Of a DNA stretch of 64,000 nt, positions 1 to 8,915 are shown piece after piece. Under the pieces are notes generated by a model that was given only the letters and a program-made list of their open reading frames with translations, was not told where the DNA came from and searched no databases. Numbering within the stretch: position 1 is the first letter of the stretch; every line of letters begins with the position of its first letter. The stretch is from Alphaproteobacteria bacterium. GTDB taxonomy: Bacteria; Pseudomonadota; Alphaproteobacteria; Rs-D84. The stretch is taken from positions 1 to 64,000 of the forward strand of contig SUUQ01000006.1 in NCBI GenBank assembly GCA_015062445.1. Direction: 5' to 3'. Both the position numbers and the translations under genes were made by a program.

Positions 1-156
1 AATAGCCGCGTGTGTGCCGGTGGGGGCAAATTCCATCAACTGGGCGGCTGGGTTTTGATATTGCATTGCGTATTCCCACTTTTCCGGCGATGCATATTGG
101 CCCAGCCCCCCAGTTGATGGATTTTTTGACCACCCCACCCCGCGCCCCCCCGGCAT
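1..156 (-). CDS. Partial ORF running off the left edge, function unknown
   Basis: Reading leftward from an ATG at 154-156, 52 codons stay open to the window edge. The start is MPGGRGVGWSKN and the last readable residues are FAPTGTHAAI. No Shine-Dalgarno sequence precedes the ATG and I recognise no domain. The ORF spans a long imperfect inverted repeat (33-52 against 101-120), so the stretch may be a structured non-coding element rather than a gene. Sequence to the left of the window is needed to decide. Confidence 0.35.
   Translation of the reverse strand, partial: MPGGRGVGWSKNPSTGGLGQYASPEKWEYAMQYQNPAAQLMEFAPTGTHAAI
33..120. repeat. Long-loop inverted repeat, 20-bp arms
   Basis: Bases 33-52 (CCATCAACTGGGCGGCTGGG) and 101-120 are reverse complements with one mismatch, separated by 48 bases. 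The arms lie inside the partial ORF at the left edge. Confidence 0.7.
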
Positions 157-206
157 AGAGAGAAACTTTTTGCACTGCTCTTTTTTTGTGGAAAATTAAA
201 AATTTT

Positions 207-229
207 GTCATTCCTGCGCAGGCAGGAAC
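207..229. repeat. Short palindromic repeat, GTCATTCCTGC type
   Basis: GTCAT is followed by TTCCTGC, a short GCA turn and the complementary arm GCAGGAA. It has the same plan as the GTCATACCGGCGCAGGCCGGT elements at 31.5-33.0 kb, but with different, still complementary arms. That suggests one family with arm covariation. Confidence 0.6.
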
Positions 230-258
230 AAAACCCCAGAAAAATTTGATTATGCTAG

Positions 259-289
259 AAAAAAACCGCCAAACCGGCGGATTTTTACC
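259..289 (-). terminator. Intrinsic terminator of the small secreted protein gene
   Basis: The hairpin CCGCC-aaacc-GGCGG (266-280) is followed on the minus strand by a run of T. It lies just after the stop codon of the gene ending at 295. Confidence 0.8.
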
Positions 290-294
290 CTTCC

Positions 295-651
295 CTAGAA
301 ACCGCATTTATTGCATGTCTTCACTGGAACCACACGACGTTGAATCTGCGTCCCCATTGGCTTATACACAGTCACTGGCTGATAAACCTGATAATGATCG
401 ATAACCTCGGTATGTGTTTTGACACGCACTGGCTGTGTCGCCACCTGACGTGCAGCACATGGACGCACAGACGGTTTTTCTACATCACGACTGGATACAA
501 AGCGCTTTTCACAACCATTTCCACATGTTGTGTTAACATTAACACTTTCCCACACGGTCTCGGTTTCTGTTTCGGTATAAACGAAATCAGATGCCTGTGC
601 AGATGCAACGGCCATCAGAACCATAACAGAGGCAAACAAAAACTTTTTCAT
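295..651 (-). CDS. Small secreted protein with two Cys pairs, function unknown
   Basis: The protein has 118 residues. An N-terminal signal peptide is clear (MKKFLFASVMVLMAVASAQA, cleavage likely after AQA). The mature part is rich in Thr, Val and Glu and has CGNGC near residue 43, one Cys near 65 and CNKCGF at the C-terminus. The CxxxC and CxxC pairs suggest disulfides or metal binding in the periplasm or on the surface. The gene is monocistronic: it lies after the rpsK terminator and ends at its own hairpin. I recognise no family; other secreted proteins in this window have similar short N-termini. Confidence 0.75.
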   Translation of the reverse strand: MKKFLFASVMVLMAVASAQASDFVYTETETETVWESVNVNTTCGNGCEKRFVSSRDVEKPSVRPCAARQVATQPVRVKTHTEVIDHYQVYQPVTVYKPMGTQIQRRVVPVKTCNKCGF

Positions 652-755
652 AGTTTATTCCTTATATTATCTACATCCCACACCACTGGCGACACGTATG
701 CTAGCACAAGAAGTAAAAAAATCCAGGTATTTTTTCAATATTTTCGCATTCAAAA

Positions 756-782
756 ATTAAACCCCGTCACTTGACGGGATTT
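756..782 (-). terminator. Intrinsic terminator after rpsK
   Basis: The hairpin CCCGTC-actt-GACGGG (763-778) is followed on the minus strand by GTTTAATTTTTG. It closes the ribosomal cluster directly after rpsK. Confidence 0.75.
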
Positions 783-788
783 TAACTT

Positions 789-1172
789 TTACACACGACG
801 AACTTTCTTTGGTCGGCATCCATTATGTGGGATACGTGTTGTATCTGTAATGGACTGCACAATCAGACCGGCATTTGCCAATCCACGTACAGCAGATTCA
901 CGACCTTGTCCAATACCACGCATCAAGACATCAACTGTCTTCATACCCATTTCAGCGACTTTTTTACCAACAGCATCTGCAACGATTGTTGCGGCATATG
1001 GTGTGGACTTTTTTGCGCCTTTAAAATTATTTGCCCCAGCGGTTGCCCATGTCAGAACGGCCCCAGACTGGTCTGTGATTGTAATACGAGTATTGTTATT
1101 CGTCGCAACAACATGTGCAATACCATGTGATACTTTCTTTACGACTTTTTTCTTAGCTTTTGTAACTGCCAT
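789..1172 (-). CDS. rpsK: 30S ribosomal protein S11
   Basis: S11 sits on the 30S platform and contacts 16S rRNA near the E site and the Shine-Dalgarno helix. The 127-residue length is normal. Diagnostic segments are GIGQGRESAVRGL and the C-terminal PHNGCRPKKVRRV; the Lys-rich N-terminus is typical. It is the last gene of the cluster and an intrinsic terminator follows, so rpoA and rplQ, which commonly follow rpsK, are not here. A copy of the window's hairpin repeat lies between rpsM and this gene and could modulate readthrough. Confidence 0.97.
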   Translation of the reverse strand: MAVTKAKKKVVKKVSHGIAHVVATNNNTRITITDQSGAVLTWATAGANNFKGAKKSTPYAATIVADAVGKKVAEMGMKTVDVLMRGIGQGRESAVRGLANAGLIVQSITDTTRIPHNGCRPKKVRRV

Positions 1173-1229
1173 TTTTATTATTCCTTTTTCGATGTCTTCA
1201 ATTAACTATGGTGTTAATCTCTACCTTAT

Positions 1230-1336
1230 TAAAAAATCAAGAGAACGTTATAGATGCGAAGTTGTTGGCGAACGAAGTGTACAAATGCTACACCAGCAGC
1301 CACCAACAAGCAGATATGACGTTATATTAATTTTTA
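1230..1336. repeat. Dispersed hairpin repeat, copy 1 (between rpsM and rpsK)
   Basis: The core GAAGTGTACAAATGCTAC (1274-1291) is flanked by arms that pair as TTGTTGG with CCAACAA. The outer A/T-rich arms are also roughly complementary. The outer stem sequence differs from all other copies but keeps base pairing. The right end reaches the rpsM stop codon (1334-1336), as other copies touch stop codons. Confidence 0.75.
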
Positions 1337-1711
1337 TTTACCCTTGGTTGCGGAACCTGCGACCACAACACGTTTACCTTTACGTGTACGGGCATTTGTC
1401 TGTGTACGCTGCCCACGCACCGGCAAGCGGTTACGATGGCGAATACCACGATATGTTTTCAAATCCTGCAGACGTTTAATGTTCATTGTAACTTCACGAC
1501 GAACATCACCTTCTACCTTAAAGTTATCTTCGATATAATTAGAAATTTTGATAACATCCTCGTCTGTCAAGTCTTTTGCGCGCAACCCGTCTTTTAACTT
1601 CAATGCTTCACAGATTTGTGCCGATTTTGCTGGCCCAATACCATGAATATATTGCAACGCAATTTCGATACGTTTTTCAGTCGGAATGTTAACACCTGCT
1701 ATACGTGCCAT
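1334..1711 (-). CDS. rpsM: 30S ribosomal protein S13
   Basis: S13 lies in the 30S head and forms bridges to the 50S subunit and contacts the P-site tRNA. The 125 residues contain [18 protein letters not shown] near the N-terminus and the basic tail [14 protein letters not shown]. It follows secY with 157 bases between. That space holds no adk or rpmJ, which often sit here in related bacteria. A hairpin repeat starts at its stop codon. Confidence 0.97.
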   Translation of the reverse strand: MARIAGVNIPTEKRIEIALQYIHGIGPAKSAQICEALKLKDGLRAKDLTDEDVIKISNYIEDNFKVEGDVRREVTMNIKRLQDLKTYRGIRHRNRLPVRGQRTQTNARTRKGKRVVVAGSATKGK

Positions 1712-1868
1712 TTTATATTTTCCTTTTTATTTTACTTAACACAGGTCTCAGTCCACCTAATCCCTGCACCTATTTAAACCCATTTTCATGGGCTATTTTA
1801 TTTTGCCGAATAATTTTATACAAAATCCGACAAAAGTCAAATCTTACTTTACGCAACCGCAGACTACA

Positions 1869-3182
1869 TCAACGGAAACGTCCCTTCTTTTGTGTTTTTT
1901 TAATAACACCGCTGTACTGTTTTGCAACCAGATACGATTGAACCTGATTAACAGTATCCAAAACCACACCTGCCACAATCAATACACTGGTTCCACCGAT
2001 TGCCAAAGGCATCCCCAAATGAGTATTCAAGATAATTGGCAACACACAAACAACAATTAAATACGCAACACCAATTGCTGTTGTGCGTGACACAACATTA
2101 TCCAAAAACTTTATTGTCTGTTCACCTGGACGAACACCTGGGACATAACCACCTGCATTTTTCAAATTATTACTGGTTTCTTCCGAATTAAAGATAACAG
2201 CGGTCTGAAAATATGCAAAGAACGCAATCAGAACTGTGAATAACAAAATATATGACCACGTTCCATATGTAAAGAATCCCAAGATTGTCTGTACTGTTAA
2301 ATTTTCGCTTTGCACGAAACGCTGAACGAATGCAGGCAACATCATAATTGAAGAAGCAAACACTGGCCCCATAACCCCTGACATATTGATTTTGATTGGC
2401 AAATAAGATGCATTTTGATTAACAACACCATTTGCCATAACCTGCCGTGGGTACAAGATTTGGATTCTACGTTGCGCCTGTTCAAAGAACGCAATCAATG
2501 CTACAATACCGACAACAAATGCAATAACCAACGCAATCATCGCAGGCGAAATCTGCCCCACCGACCCCAAGGATACCAACTGTGCAATACCACCTGGAAC
2601 CTCGGCAATAATTCCCGCAAAGATTAACAATGATGCCCCCTGCCCGATACCACGTGCAGTAATCTGTTCCGCTAACCACATAACGAACACCGTACCACCA
2701 ACCAACGCAATAACTGCGGACAATTCGAATGTAAATCCAGGATTCACAACCGCCGCCACACCATTAACAGGCGCCATCATTTCCAAACCACGTACCACTG
2801 CCCATCCCTGAACCACCGCCAGAAACACCGCCAAGTAACGTGTATATTGGTTAATTTTAACACGTCCAGATTCACCCTCTTTACGCAATTCCCCCAGGGA
2901 TTTACTGGTTGCACTCAACAATTGCAATACGATAGATGCCGAGATATATGGAAAGATATTCAATGCCAACACTGACATACGTGACAGCGATCCACCACTG
3001 AACATATCAAACATTCCCATCATTCCATTATCGCCCTGAAACAGGTGCAAAACCGCCGATGCATTAACACCAGGCAGTGGAATAAATGCGCCAATACGAT
3101 AAACAATCAGTGCCCCCAACGTAAACAAAATACGCTTTTGTAAATCTGTCAGGTTTCCAAAAAATCCTTTCAAGAATTTCAT
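1869..3182 (-). CDS. secY: Protein translocase subunit SecY
   Basis: SecY forms the channel of the Sec translocon in the inner membrane, with SecE and SecG. The 437-residue protein has about ten hydrophobic segments. It also has RKEGESGRVKINQYTRY in a cytoplasmic loop, GQGASLLIF near the middle, and NAGGYVPGVRPGEQT before the last helices. The C-terminus is Lys/Arg-rich and cytoplasmic. It follows rplO in the standard spc order. Its product exports the many signal-peptide proteins encoded in this window. Confidence 0.97.
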   Translation of the reverse strand: MKFLKGFFGNLTDLQKRILFTLGALIVYRIGAFIPLPGVNASAVLHLFQGDNGMMGMFDMFSGGSLSRMSVLALNIFPYISASIVLQLLSATSKSLGELRKEGESGRVKINQYTRYLAVFLAVVQGWAVVRGLEMMAPVNGVAAVVNPGFTFELSAVIALVGGTVFVMWLAEQITARGIGQGASLLIFAGIIAEVPGGIAQLVSLGSVGQISPAMIALVIAFVVGIVALIAFFEQAQRRIQILYPRQVMANGVVNQNASYLPIKINMSGVMGPVFASSIMMLPAFVQRFVQSENLTVQTILGFFTYGTWSYILLFTVLIAFFAYFQTAVIFNSEETSNNLKNAGGYVPGVRPGEQTIKFLDNVVSRTTAIGVAYLIVVCVLPIILNTHLGMPLAIGGTSVLIVAGVVLDTVNQVQSYLVAKQYSGVIKKTQKKGRFR

Positions 3183-3259
3183 AACGAATGAACTTTTTTG
3201 TTATCAGTTTTCAGGCACCAGAACATCCAGTCACCTGAAAACTGTGTTATATACATTTC

Positions 3260-3718
3260 TTAGTTATTTTTGATTGTGCCGCCAGCTTTAACAATCGCTT
3301 CTTCTGCTGCCTTGGACCATTTATCCGCAACAACATTAACAGCAGATTTGATTTCGCCTTTTGCCAAAACCTTCAATCCACTCATTTTACGATTGATAAT
3401 CTTTGCTGTCATCAAAGAATCGATTGTAATATCCTTGCTTGCATCAATTTTACCTGCTGCGATGAATTTTTCAATATCGCCCAGGTTAATTGTCACATAT
3501 TCTTTTGCAAACGGGTTATTAAATCCGAACTTTGGAAAGCGACGCAAGATTGGCATCTGTCCGCCCTGGAAAGTTGCCTGTTTCCGTGAACCACTGCGTG
3601 CTTTTTGCCCTTTGTGACCACGACCAGCTGTTTTACCAGAACCAGACCCAATACCACGACCAACACGTGTTGCGTTTTGACGTGCACCAAAATTATCCAT
3701 CAATGCATTTAATTTCAT
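3260..3718 (-). CDS. rplO: 50S ribosomal protein L15
   Basis: L15 is a late-assembling 23S rRNA-binding protein of the large subunit. The 152 residues show the Gly/Arg-rich extension GSGSGKTAGRGHKGQKAR and then FQGGQMPILRRFPKFGF, both diagnostic. The conserved C-terminal globular part ends in AEEAIVKAGGTIKNN. It lies between rpmD and secY, as in standard spc operons. Confidence 0.96.
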   Translation of the reverse strand: MKLNALMDNFGARQNATRVGRGIGSGSGKTAGRGHKGQKARSGSRKQATFQGGQMPILRRFPKFGFNNPFAKEYVTINLGDIEKFIAAGKIDASKDITIDSLMTAKIINRKMSGLKVLAKGEIKSAVNVVADKWSKAAEEAIVKAGGTIKNN

Positions 3719-3805
3719 TTCTTTTTCCTTTTATCCTATAACTACCTATGTAGTTCTTTGTCGCACATAAACAAGTACACTGTTTACATACTCGGTTAAA
3801 TATTT

Positions 3806-3982
3806 TTATTCAGCGATTTCGACCAAATGTGAAACTTTTGCAACCATACCACGTACAGATGCACTATCTTCAACTTCCTTGGTCTTACCGATACGTCCCA
3901 GGCCCAATGCTTTCACAATTTTAACCTGTGATTCTGGACGCCCAATAGTACTTCTAACTTGCTTTACAACTATCTTAGCCAT
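3806..3982 (-). CDS. rpmD: 50S ribosomal protein L30 (short ORF)
   Basis: Reading the minus strand from the ATG at 3980-3982 gives 58 residues that begin MAKIVVKQVRSTIGRPESQV and end KVSHLVEIAE, then TAA at 3806-3808. This is bacterial L30, with the RSTIGRP and LGLGRIGKT motifs. A GAGG-type ribosome-binding site lies just upstream. It sits between rpsE and rplO, its standard place. The gene is easy to miss because it is under 60 codons. Confidence 0.95.
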   Translation of the reverse strand: MAKIVVKQVRSTIGRPESQVKIVKALGLGRIGKTKEVEDSASVRGMVAKVSHLVEIAE

Positions 3983-4012
3983 AATTCAAACTCCTCTTAT
4001 CTTCTGTCCAGA

Positions 4013-4570
4013 TTATTTTGCATCATCTGCTGCTACTTCTAATTTTTTACCATCACGACCTGCGATGATTTCTGCAACAGTCTTACCACGACGTGCTGCC
4101 ACTGTCTTTGGAGAATTCATTTTACTGAATGCCAAGAAAGCTGCACGAATCATGTTGTTTGGATTATTTGACCCTTGTGATTTAACAACAACGTCCTGCA
4201 CACCCAAACATTCAAAAACTGCACGCAACGCACCACCTGCGATAATACCAGTACCTGGAACAGCACTGCGCACAACCAGTTTGCTTGCACCATATTTTGC
4301 TGCACTATCGTGATGCAATGTACGACCTTCCTTCAGTGGAACACGCAACATTTTTGCTTTTGCTGCCTTTGTTGCTTTCTGAACAGCAGCTTGCACTTCC
4401 AATGCTTTACCCTTACCAAATCCGACGCGTCCTGCCTTATCTCCGACCACAACCAGTGCCGAGAAAGACATATTACGACCGCCCTTAACAGTTTTAGACA
4501 CACGATTGATAGATACTAATTTATCTACCAAATTATCCGTCTGTACTTTTTTATCTTCAAAACGTGCCAT
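4013..4570 (-). CDS. rpsE: 30S ribosomal protein S5
   Basis: S5 helps maintain translational fidelity at the 30S A-site side. The 185-residue product starts [10 protein letters not shown] and contains [19 protein letters not shown] of the double-stranded-RNA-binding fold, then [20 protein letters not shown] chose the ATG at 4568-4570 because GGAG lies 8 bases upstream. A longer reading to 4630 would overlap rplR and adds 20 residues unlike S5. The C-terminal tail after [15 protein letters not shown] is short. Confidence 0.95.
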   Translation of the reverse strand: MARFEDKKVQTDNLVDKLVSINRVSKTVKGGRNMSFSALVVVGDKAGRVGFGKGKALEVQAAVQKATKAAKAKMLRVPLKEGRTLHHDSAAKYGASKLVVRSAVPGTGIIAGGALRAVFECLGVQDVVVKSQGSNNPNNMIRAAFLAFSKMNSPKTVAARRGKTVAEIIAGRDGKKLEVAADDAK

Positions 4571-4593
4571 TATTATACTCCGTCTTATACAAA

Positions 4594-4950
4594 TTAAATT
4601 CTTACACCACCTGCGCGGATTGCTTCGCACAGTGCCTTTACACGACCATGATAGCGATAACCACCACGATCAAAATAACAATTATCGGCAATACTTGCAG
4701 CGACTACACGTTCTGCAAACACTTTACCAACCAGTTCGGCACCAGCAACATTCCATCCCTTTGCCGCAAATCCTTTTTCCTTAGACGAAGCAGCACAGAT
4801 TGTATGACCTTTGGTATCATCAATCGCCTGGATTTCAATATGACGACCAGAACGGAACACTGACAAACGGATTTTGCCAGGATTTTTTCTTTTCAACGCA
4901 CCCCGATTTTTCAGTGTACGTCTTTCTTCCGAGTTTAAATGTTTTAACAT
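4594..4950 (-). CDS. rplR: 50S ribosomal protein L18
   Basis: L18 binds 5S rRNA and mediates its attachment to the 50S subunit. The 118 residues include [17 protein letters not shown], the family core, and [16 protein letters not shown] followed by REAGV-like IRAGGVRI at the C-terminus. The gene is in the usual order between rplF and rpsE, with only 23 bases to rpsE. Confidence 0.96.
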   Translation of the reverse strand: MLKHLNSEERRTLKNRGALKRKNPGKIRLSVFRSGRHIEIQAIDDTKGHTICAASSKEKGFAAKGWNVAGAELVGKVFAERVVAASIADNCYFDRGGYRYHGRVKALCEAIRAGGVRI

Positions 4951-5006
4951 TTTCTTTTTCCCTTTTTTCCGATATCCGTAACAGCGGACATCAAAGTTGT
5001 TAACGA

Positions 5007-5558
5007 TTATTTCTTTTTACCTTCTTTACGGCGGATTTTTTCACCCTTATAGAAGATACCTTTACCCTTATATGGGTCCGCTTTGCGTACTTTATGAATT
5101 TTGTCCGCAAATTGTCCAACCAAACACTTGTCCATCCCCTTGACAGTAAATTCTGTTGGTGTTGCCCCCATTTCAACGGTCAAACCTGCTGGGATATCCA
5201 TGATAACATCATGTGAATAACCTGCAACCAAGACCAACTGAGTACCCTTTACAGATGCCTTATAACCAACACCTTTCATATACATTGGTTTTTCAAAGCC
5301 CTTTGACACCCCCAGCACCGCATTACGGATATTGCGTGCCATTGTCCCCCACATTGTACGAGACTGCTTTTCATCTGCATCTTTTGGGTTAATAACAACC
5401 TGACCATCTTCGATAACGATATCGACCAATCCGGCATTTTTTGTATCCAAGGCCAATTTCAGTTCCCCTTTTGGGCCCTTTACGACCAATGCGTTGTCAG
5501 CAATTGCCACACTAACGCCTTCAGCTAATTTAACTGGATATTTTCCTGCACGTGACAT
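5007..5558 (-). CDS. rplF: 50S ribosomal protein L6
   Basis: L6 lies near the GTPase-associated centre of the 50S subunit. The 183-residue sequence has two similar alpha/beta domains; the C-terminal rRNA-binding motif reads YKGKGIFYKGEKIRRKEG. The N-terminal SRAGKYPVKLAEGVSV is typical. It lies between rpsH and rplR. Confidence 0.97.
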   Translation of the reverse strand: MSRAGKYPVKLAEGVSVAIADNALVVKGPKGELKLALDTKNAGLVDIVIEDGQVVINPKDADEKQSRTMWGTMARNIRNAVLGVSKGFEKPMYMKGVGYKASVKGTQLVLVAGYSHDVIMDIPAGLTVEMGATPTEFTVKGMDKCLVGQFADKIHKVRKADPYKGKGIFYKGEKIRRKEGKKK

Positions 5559-5576
5559 ACTTAAACCTCGCTTATA

Positions 5577-5975
5577 TTATATAACCTTGCACAATACTTC
5601 GCCACCGACATTCATCAAGCGTGCTTTATGATCTGTCATAACGCCATTTGGTGTTGAAACAATTGCGATACCCAAGCCGTTCAGAACCTTTGGCATTTTT
5701 GCACTGCCGGAATAAACACGGCGACCTGGCTTAGACACAACAGAAATTTCCTGAATTGCCCCATTTCCACCGACATACTTCAATTCAATGACCAAATTTG
5801 AACGATGTTCATCAATTTGTTCGATGCGGAAATCTGCAATAAAACCTTCTTCTTTTAATACAGACAAAACTGCCTGACGCAATTTGCTGTTTGGGACGAT
5901 AATGGTTTCTTTACCTGCATTTTGACCATTACGGATGCGGGTAACCATATCTCCGATTGGGTGTGATAATGACAT
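5577..5975 (-). CDS. rpsH: 30S ribosomal protein S8
   Basis: S8 binds helix 21 of 16S rRNA and in many bacteria also represses its own operon by binding spc mRNA. The 132 residues start SLSHPIGDMVTRIRNGQ and contain SKPGRRVYSG and GIAIVSTPNGVMTDHKA, all diagnostic. Autoregulation is known from the family; no specific target can be shown here. The gap to rplF is 18 bases. Confidence 0.97.
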   Translation of the reverse strand: MSLSHPIGDMVTRIRNGQNAGKETIIVPNSKLRQAVLSVLKEEGFIADFRIEQIDEHRSNLVIELKYVGGNGAIQEISVVSKPGRRVYSGSAKMPKVLNGLGIAIVSTPNGVMTDHKARLMNVGGEVLCKVI

Positions 5976-6055
5976 CTTTATACTCCTTATCGTATCAGGG
6001 ACTACCTGAACAGATTATCTACAACTGCATTGTCCACAGTTGGATTTTGATTAAT

Positions 6056-6358
6056 TTACCAGCTGGACTTACGTACACCTGGCAGTTTACCTTCACTGGC
6101 CAATGTACGCAGTTGCTGACGACACAGACCGAACAAACGTGAATAACCACGGGAACGACCTGTTACACTGCAACGATTGCGCAAACGAGTTTTGTTTGCA
6201 TTACGTGGCAATTTTGCCAACTTTTTCATTGCATCAATTCTTTCTTCTGGTGTCGCATTAACAGACATTTTTGCCTTGATTGCATCATGCTTTTTTGCAT
6301 ACTGTGCGACCAGCTTTTCACGTTTATGTTGTTTATTAATTAACGCTAATTTAGCCAT
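6056..6358 (-). CDS. rpsN: 30S ribosomal protein S14
   Basis: This is the 100-residue form of S14 without the zinc-binding Cys pairs. The signature [15 protein letters not shown] and the C-terminal LPGVRKSSW are present. It assembles into the 30S head near S3 and S10. It lies between rplE and rpsH, the normal order. Confidence 0.96.
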   Translation of the reverse strand: MAKLALINKQHKREKLVAQYAKKHDAIKAKMSVNATPEERIDAMKKLAKLPRNANKTRLRNRCSVTGRSRGYSRLFGLCRQQLRTLASEGKLPGVRKSSW

Positions 6359-6378
6359 TTTATTTCAACCTTTTTTAC

Positions 6379-6924
6379 TTATTTCAAAACCAATGGCAAG
6401 CCGATTTTAGTCAGCAATGCACGTGCTTCTTCATCTGTTTTTGCAGTTGTTGCAATAACAACATCCATACCACGAATGGCATCAATTTTATCTACAGAAA
6501 TTTCTGGAAAGATTAAATGTTCTTTGATACCGAACGCATAGTTTCCACGGCCATCAAACTTTGACTTTGACAAGCCACGAAAGTCTTTTACACGTGGCAA
6601 TGCAACTGTAATCATTTTATCCAAGAAATCATACATACGTTTACCACGCAGTGTAACTTTTGTGCCGATTTCCTGACCTTCACGCAAACGATATGTTGCG
6701 ATTGATTTTTTTGCACGTGTTTTAATTGCTTTTTGTGCTGCAATTGCTGTCAAATCTGCAACCGCTGCATCCAGTTTCTTTTTATCAGAAACCGCTTCAC
6801 CAACGCCCATGTTCAAAACAATTTTTGTCAGTTTTGGAACTGCGAACGCATTTTTGTAGCCGAATTCTTTAATTAATTCTGGCACAATTTCTTTTTCATA
6901 TACTTCACGCAATCTGCTTTGCAT
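6379..6924 (-). CDS. rplE: 50S ribosomal protein L5
   Basis: L5 binds 5S rRNA and contacts the P-site tRNA. The sequence has [38 protein letters not shown] and [20 protein letters not shown], all family blocks. Three in-frame ATGs lie close together. The one at 6922-6924 ([11 protein letters not shown]) has AAGGA about 8 bases upstream, the spacing used by its neighbours, so I prefer it (181 residues). An ATG two codons earlier (6930) is the main alternative. The longest reading to 6972 would run into the rplX end. Confidence 0.92.
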   Translation of the reverse strand: MQSRLREVYEKEIVPELIKEFGYKNAFAVPKLTKIVLNMGVGEAVSDKKKLDAAVADLTAIAAQKAIKTRAKKSIATYRLREGQEIGTKVTLRGKRMYDFLDKMITVALPRVKDFRGLSKSKFDGRGNYAFGIKEHLIFPEISVDKIDAIRGMDVVIATTAKTDEEARALLTKIGLPLVLK

Positions 6925-6978
6925 TTTCATATTCCTTTTGTTGTGTCCCCGTAACAGCGGGCAACAATTCACCTGTTA

Positions 6979-7281
6979 TTAAATTTCCGCACCAGATTTT
7001 TTTGCAACGCGAACCTTTTTACCATTTTCAATTTTGTATCCAACGCGAGATGCCTTCTTTGCCTTTGCATCAAAGATTGCAACATTAGACACATGAATTG
7101 GTGCTTCGCGATCAATAATATGACCTGGCTGTTCCTGTGTTGGTTTGATGTGCCATTTACGGCGATTAACACCTTCTACCACCACACGTTCTTCTGCTGG
7201 GCGTGCTTCCAGTACTTTACCTTTGACGCCTTTGTATTTTCCCGAAATAACTACGACTTCGTCGCCTTTTTTAATTTTCAT
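6979..7281 (-). CDS. rplX: 50S ribosomal protein L24
   Basis: L24 starts 50S assembly by binding the 5' domain of 23S rRNA. The KOW motif [18 protein letters not shown] lies at the N-terminus and [17 protein letters not shown] is also typical. The ATG at 7279-7281 (MKIKKGDE) is chosen because GGAAGG lies about 7 bases upstream; an ATG five codons earlier has no ribosome-binding site. The product has 100 residues. Confidence 0.94.
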   Translation of the reverse strand: MKIKKGDEVVVISGKYKGVKGKVLEARPAEERVVVEGVNRRKWHIKPTQEQPGHIIDREAPIHVSNVAIFDAKAKKASRVGYKIENGKKVRVAKKSGAEI

Positions 7282-7305
7282 TTTATGACCTTCCATCTGT
7301 TATTT

Positions 7306-7680
7306 TTAGATTACTTCTGGTGCCAAAGACACGATTTTCTGAACATCGTATTTACGACGAACTTCACGGGCGATTGGCCCAAAGATACGTGTTCCAATTG
7401 GTTCAAAGTTGTTTTTATTAATCAAAACAACTGCATTATCGTCAAAACGGATAATTGATCCATCTGGACGTTTTACTGGGAACTTTGTACGAACGATAAT
7501 TGCACGCTGCACAGTACCTTTTTGAACTTTACCACGTGGAATGGCTTCTTTAATTGCGACAACAATTTTGTCGCCAACTGTTGCATAGCGGCGATGAGAA
7601 CCACCCAACACCTTGATACACATTGCCTTGCGTGCACCACTGTTGTCTGCAACGGTCATAACTGTTTCATTTTGAATCAT
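7306..7680 (-). CDS. rplN: 50S ribosomal protein L14
   Basis: L14 lies at the subunit interface and is the binding site of the silencing factor RsfS in other bacteria. The sequence starts [18 protein letters not shown] and contains [15 protein letters not shown] and [12 protein letters not shown]. The start at 7678-7680 matches the family start and has AAGGA 8 bases upstream. An in-frame extension to 7758 adds 26 residues that L14 proteins lack. The product has 124 residues. Confidence 0.95.
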   Translation of the reverse strand: MIQNETVMTVADNSGARKAMCIKVLGGSHRRYATVGDKIVVAIKEAIPRGKVQKGTVQRAIIVRTKFPVKRPDGSIIRFDDNAVVLINKNNFEPIGTRIFGPIAREVRRKYDVQKIVSLAPEVI

Positions 7681-7794
7681 AACTTTAATCCTTTTCCTGC
7701 AGGCAGGGCAATCCCCCACCGCTTTGTTCTTGGGTTCCGACTGTCGCACATATTTCAATCCCGAAATGCAACCTCAAAGACCCCGTTTGATTAT

Positions 7795-8064
7795 TTAGTC
7801 TACTACTTCTACTGCATCGTCTTTAGAAACACCAACGCGCCCCTTAACAACCCAAGACTTTGTCTTAGAGATTGGACGATGTTCTTCAATTGCCACGATT
7901 TCACCAACTTTGAATTCATTGTTTTCATCGTGTGCTTTGTACTTTTTATTCTGCTTAACGAACTTACCATACAGTGGGTGACGGAAACGGCGTTCTACTT
8001 CTACAACGACTGTTTTGTCATTTGCTGTACTTACAACTGTTCCTTGCAGTATACGTCTTGGCAT
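7795..8064 (-). CDS. rpsQ: 30S ribosomal protein S17
   Basis: S17 is a primary 16S rRNA-binding protein. The 89 residues start [12 protein letters not shown] and have the OB-fold core [18 protein letters not shown] and [11 protein letters not shown]. It is separated from the preceding rpmC by about 150 bases, unusually long for this cluster, and that gap contains a good promoter. Confidence 0.96.
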   Translation of the reverse strand: MPRRILQGTVVSTANDKTVVVEVERRFRHPLYGKFVKQNKKYKAHDENNEFKVGEIVAIEEHRPISKTKSWVVKGRVGVSKDDAVEVVD

Positions 8065-8168
8065 AACTTATATCCCTTATGCTTGTTATTTAACCCACGG
8101 AATTTACATCATTTTTGACACAAAAACACATGGATTAAAACCTTGTTCTTACTAATCTGACCCCGTAT

Positions 8169-8196
8169 ATATTATCTAAAAATTTAGAAATATCAA
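8169..8196 (-). promoter_or_regulatory. Sigma-70 type promoter upstream of rpsQ
   Basis: On the minus strand TTGATA (8191-8196) and TAATAT (8169-8174) are separated by 16 bases. The site lies in the 150-base gap between rpmC and rpsQ. It would give a second transcript for the distal ribosomal genes. Confidence 0.55.
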
Positions 8197-8215
8197 CAAA
8201 AATCAGCAATTTTGT

Positions 8216-8407
8216 TTATTTTTTTGCCGCGTTCAGTTTTGTCTTTACACGTGCAATTTCACGACGGGTCTGACGCATAACATGTGTTTTTGGCATCTGA
8301 CCTGCTGCATGTTGAAAACGTTGATTCATTTGTTCTTTTTTCAAATCAGTCAACTTGCTTTCCAATGCTTCAATCGTCAATTCTGTTTCAACTTTTTTTT
8401 CTGCCAT
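8216..8407 (-). CDS. rpmC: 50S ribosomal protein L29
   Basis: L29 sits at the peptide exit tunnel, close to where trigger factor and SRP dock. The 63-residue helical hairpin is recognisable from LESKLTDLKKEQMNQRFQHA and RQTRREIARVKTKL. Its position after rplP is standard. The first few residues (MAEKKVETE) form a short charged extension. Confidence 0.94.
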   Translation of the reverse strand: MAEKKVETELTIEALESKLTDLKKEQMNQRFQHAAGQMPKTHVMRQTRREIARVKTKLNAAKK

Positions 8408-8464
8408 TTTTAGCTACCTTTTTTTGCCCTGCCCCGGGAAAAACTCCCCGGGCATGCATTAATT

Positions 8465-8878
8465 TTAGTTAACCTTACGTTCAACAACTTTTGTTTTCAC
8501 TGGCAATTTTGCAGCTGCCAATGCGAATGCTTCGTATGCAACTTCTGGTTTAACACCATCCAGTTCGAACATAATACGACCTGGCTTTACACGGCAAATC
8601 CAGTATTCAACAGCCCCTTTACCTTTACCCATACGAACTTCGGCTGGTTTCTTGGTAACAGGAACATCTGGGAAAATACGAATCCACAGTTTACCCATAC
8701 GACGCATATGACGTGTGATTGCACGACGTGCAGCTTCGATTTGACGCGCTGTGACACGTTCTGGCGACAATGCCTTCAGTCCGAACGAACCGAATGCTAA
8801 ATCGCTGCCACCTTTCGCAACACCGTGAATACGGCCTTTGTGTTGTTTGCGAAATTTAGTTTTCTTTGGCATTAACAT
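8465..8878 (-). CDS. rplP: 50S ribosomal protein L16
   Basis: L16 contacts the A-site tRNA and is needed for late 50S assembly. The 137-residue sequence begins [19 protein letters not shown] and holds [20 protein letters not shown] and [12 protein letters not shown]. It lies between rpsC and rpmC. The start MLMP agrees with the family start ML-PK. Confidence 0.97.
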   Translation of the reverse strand: MLMPKKTKFRKQHKGRIHGVAKGGSDLAFGSFGLKALSPERVTARQIEAARRAITRHMRRMGKLWIRIFPDVPVTKKPAEVRMGKGKGAVEYWICRVKPGRIMFELDGVKPEVAYEAFALAAAKLPVKTKVVERKVN

Positions 8879-8915
8879 AATACAAACCTTTTATTTCTAA
8901 TAATTGTGTTAATTA

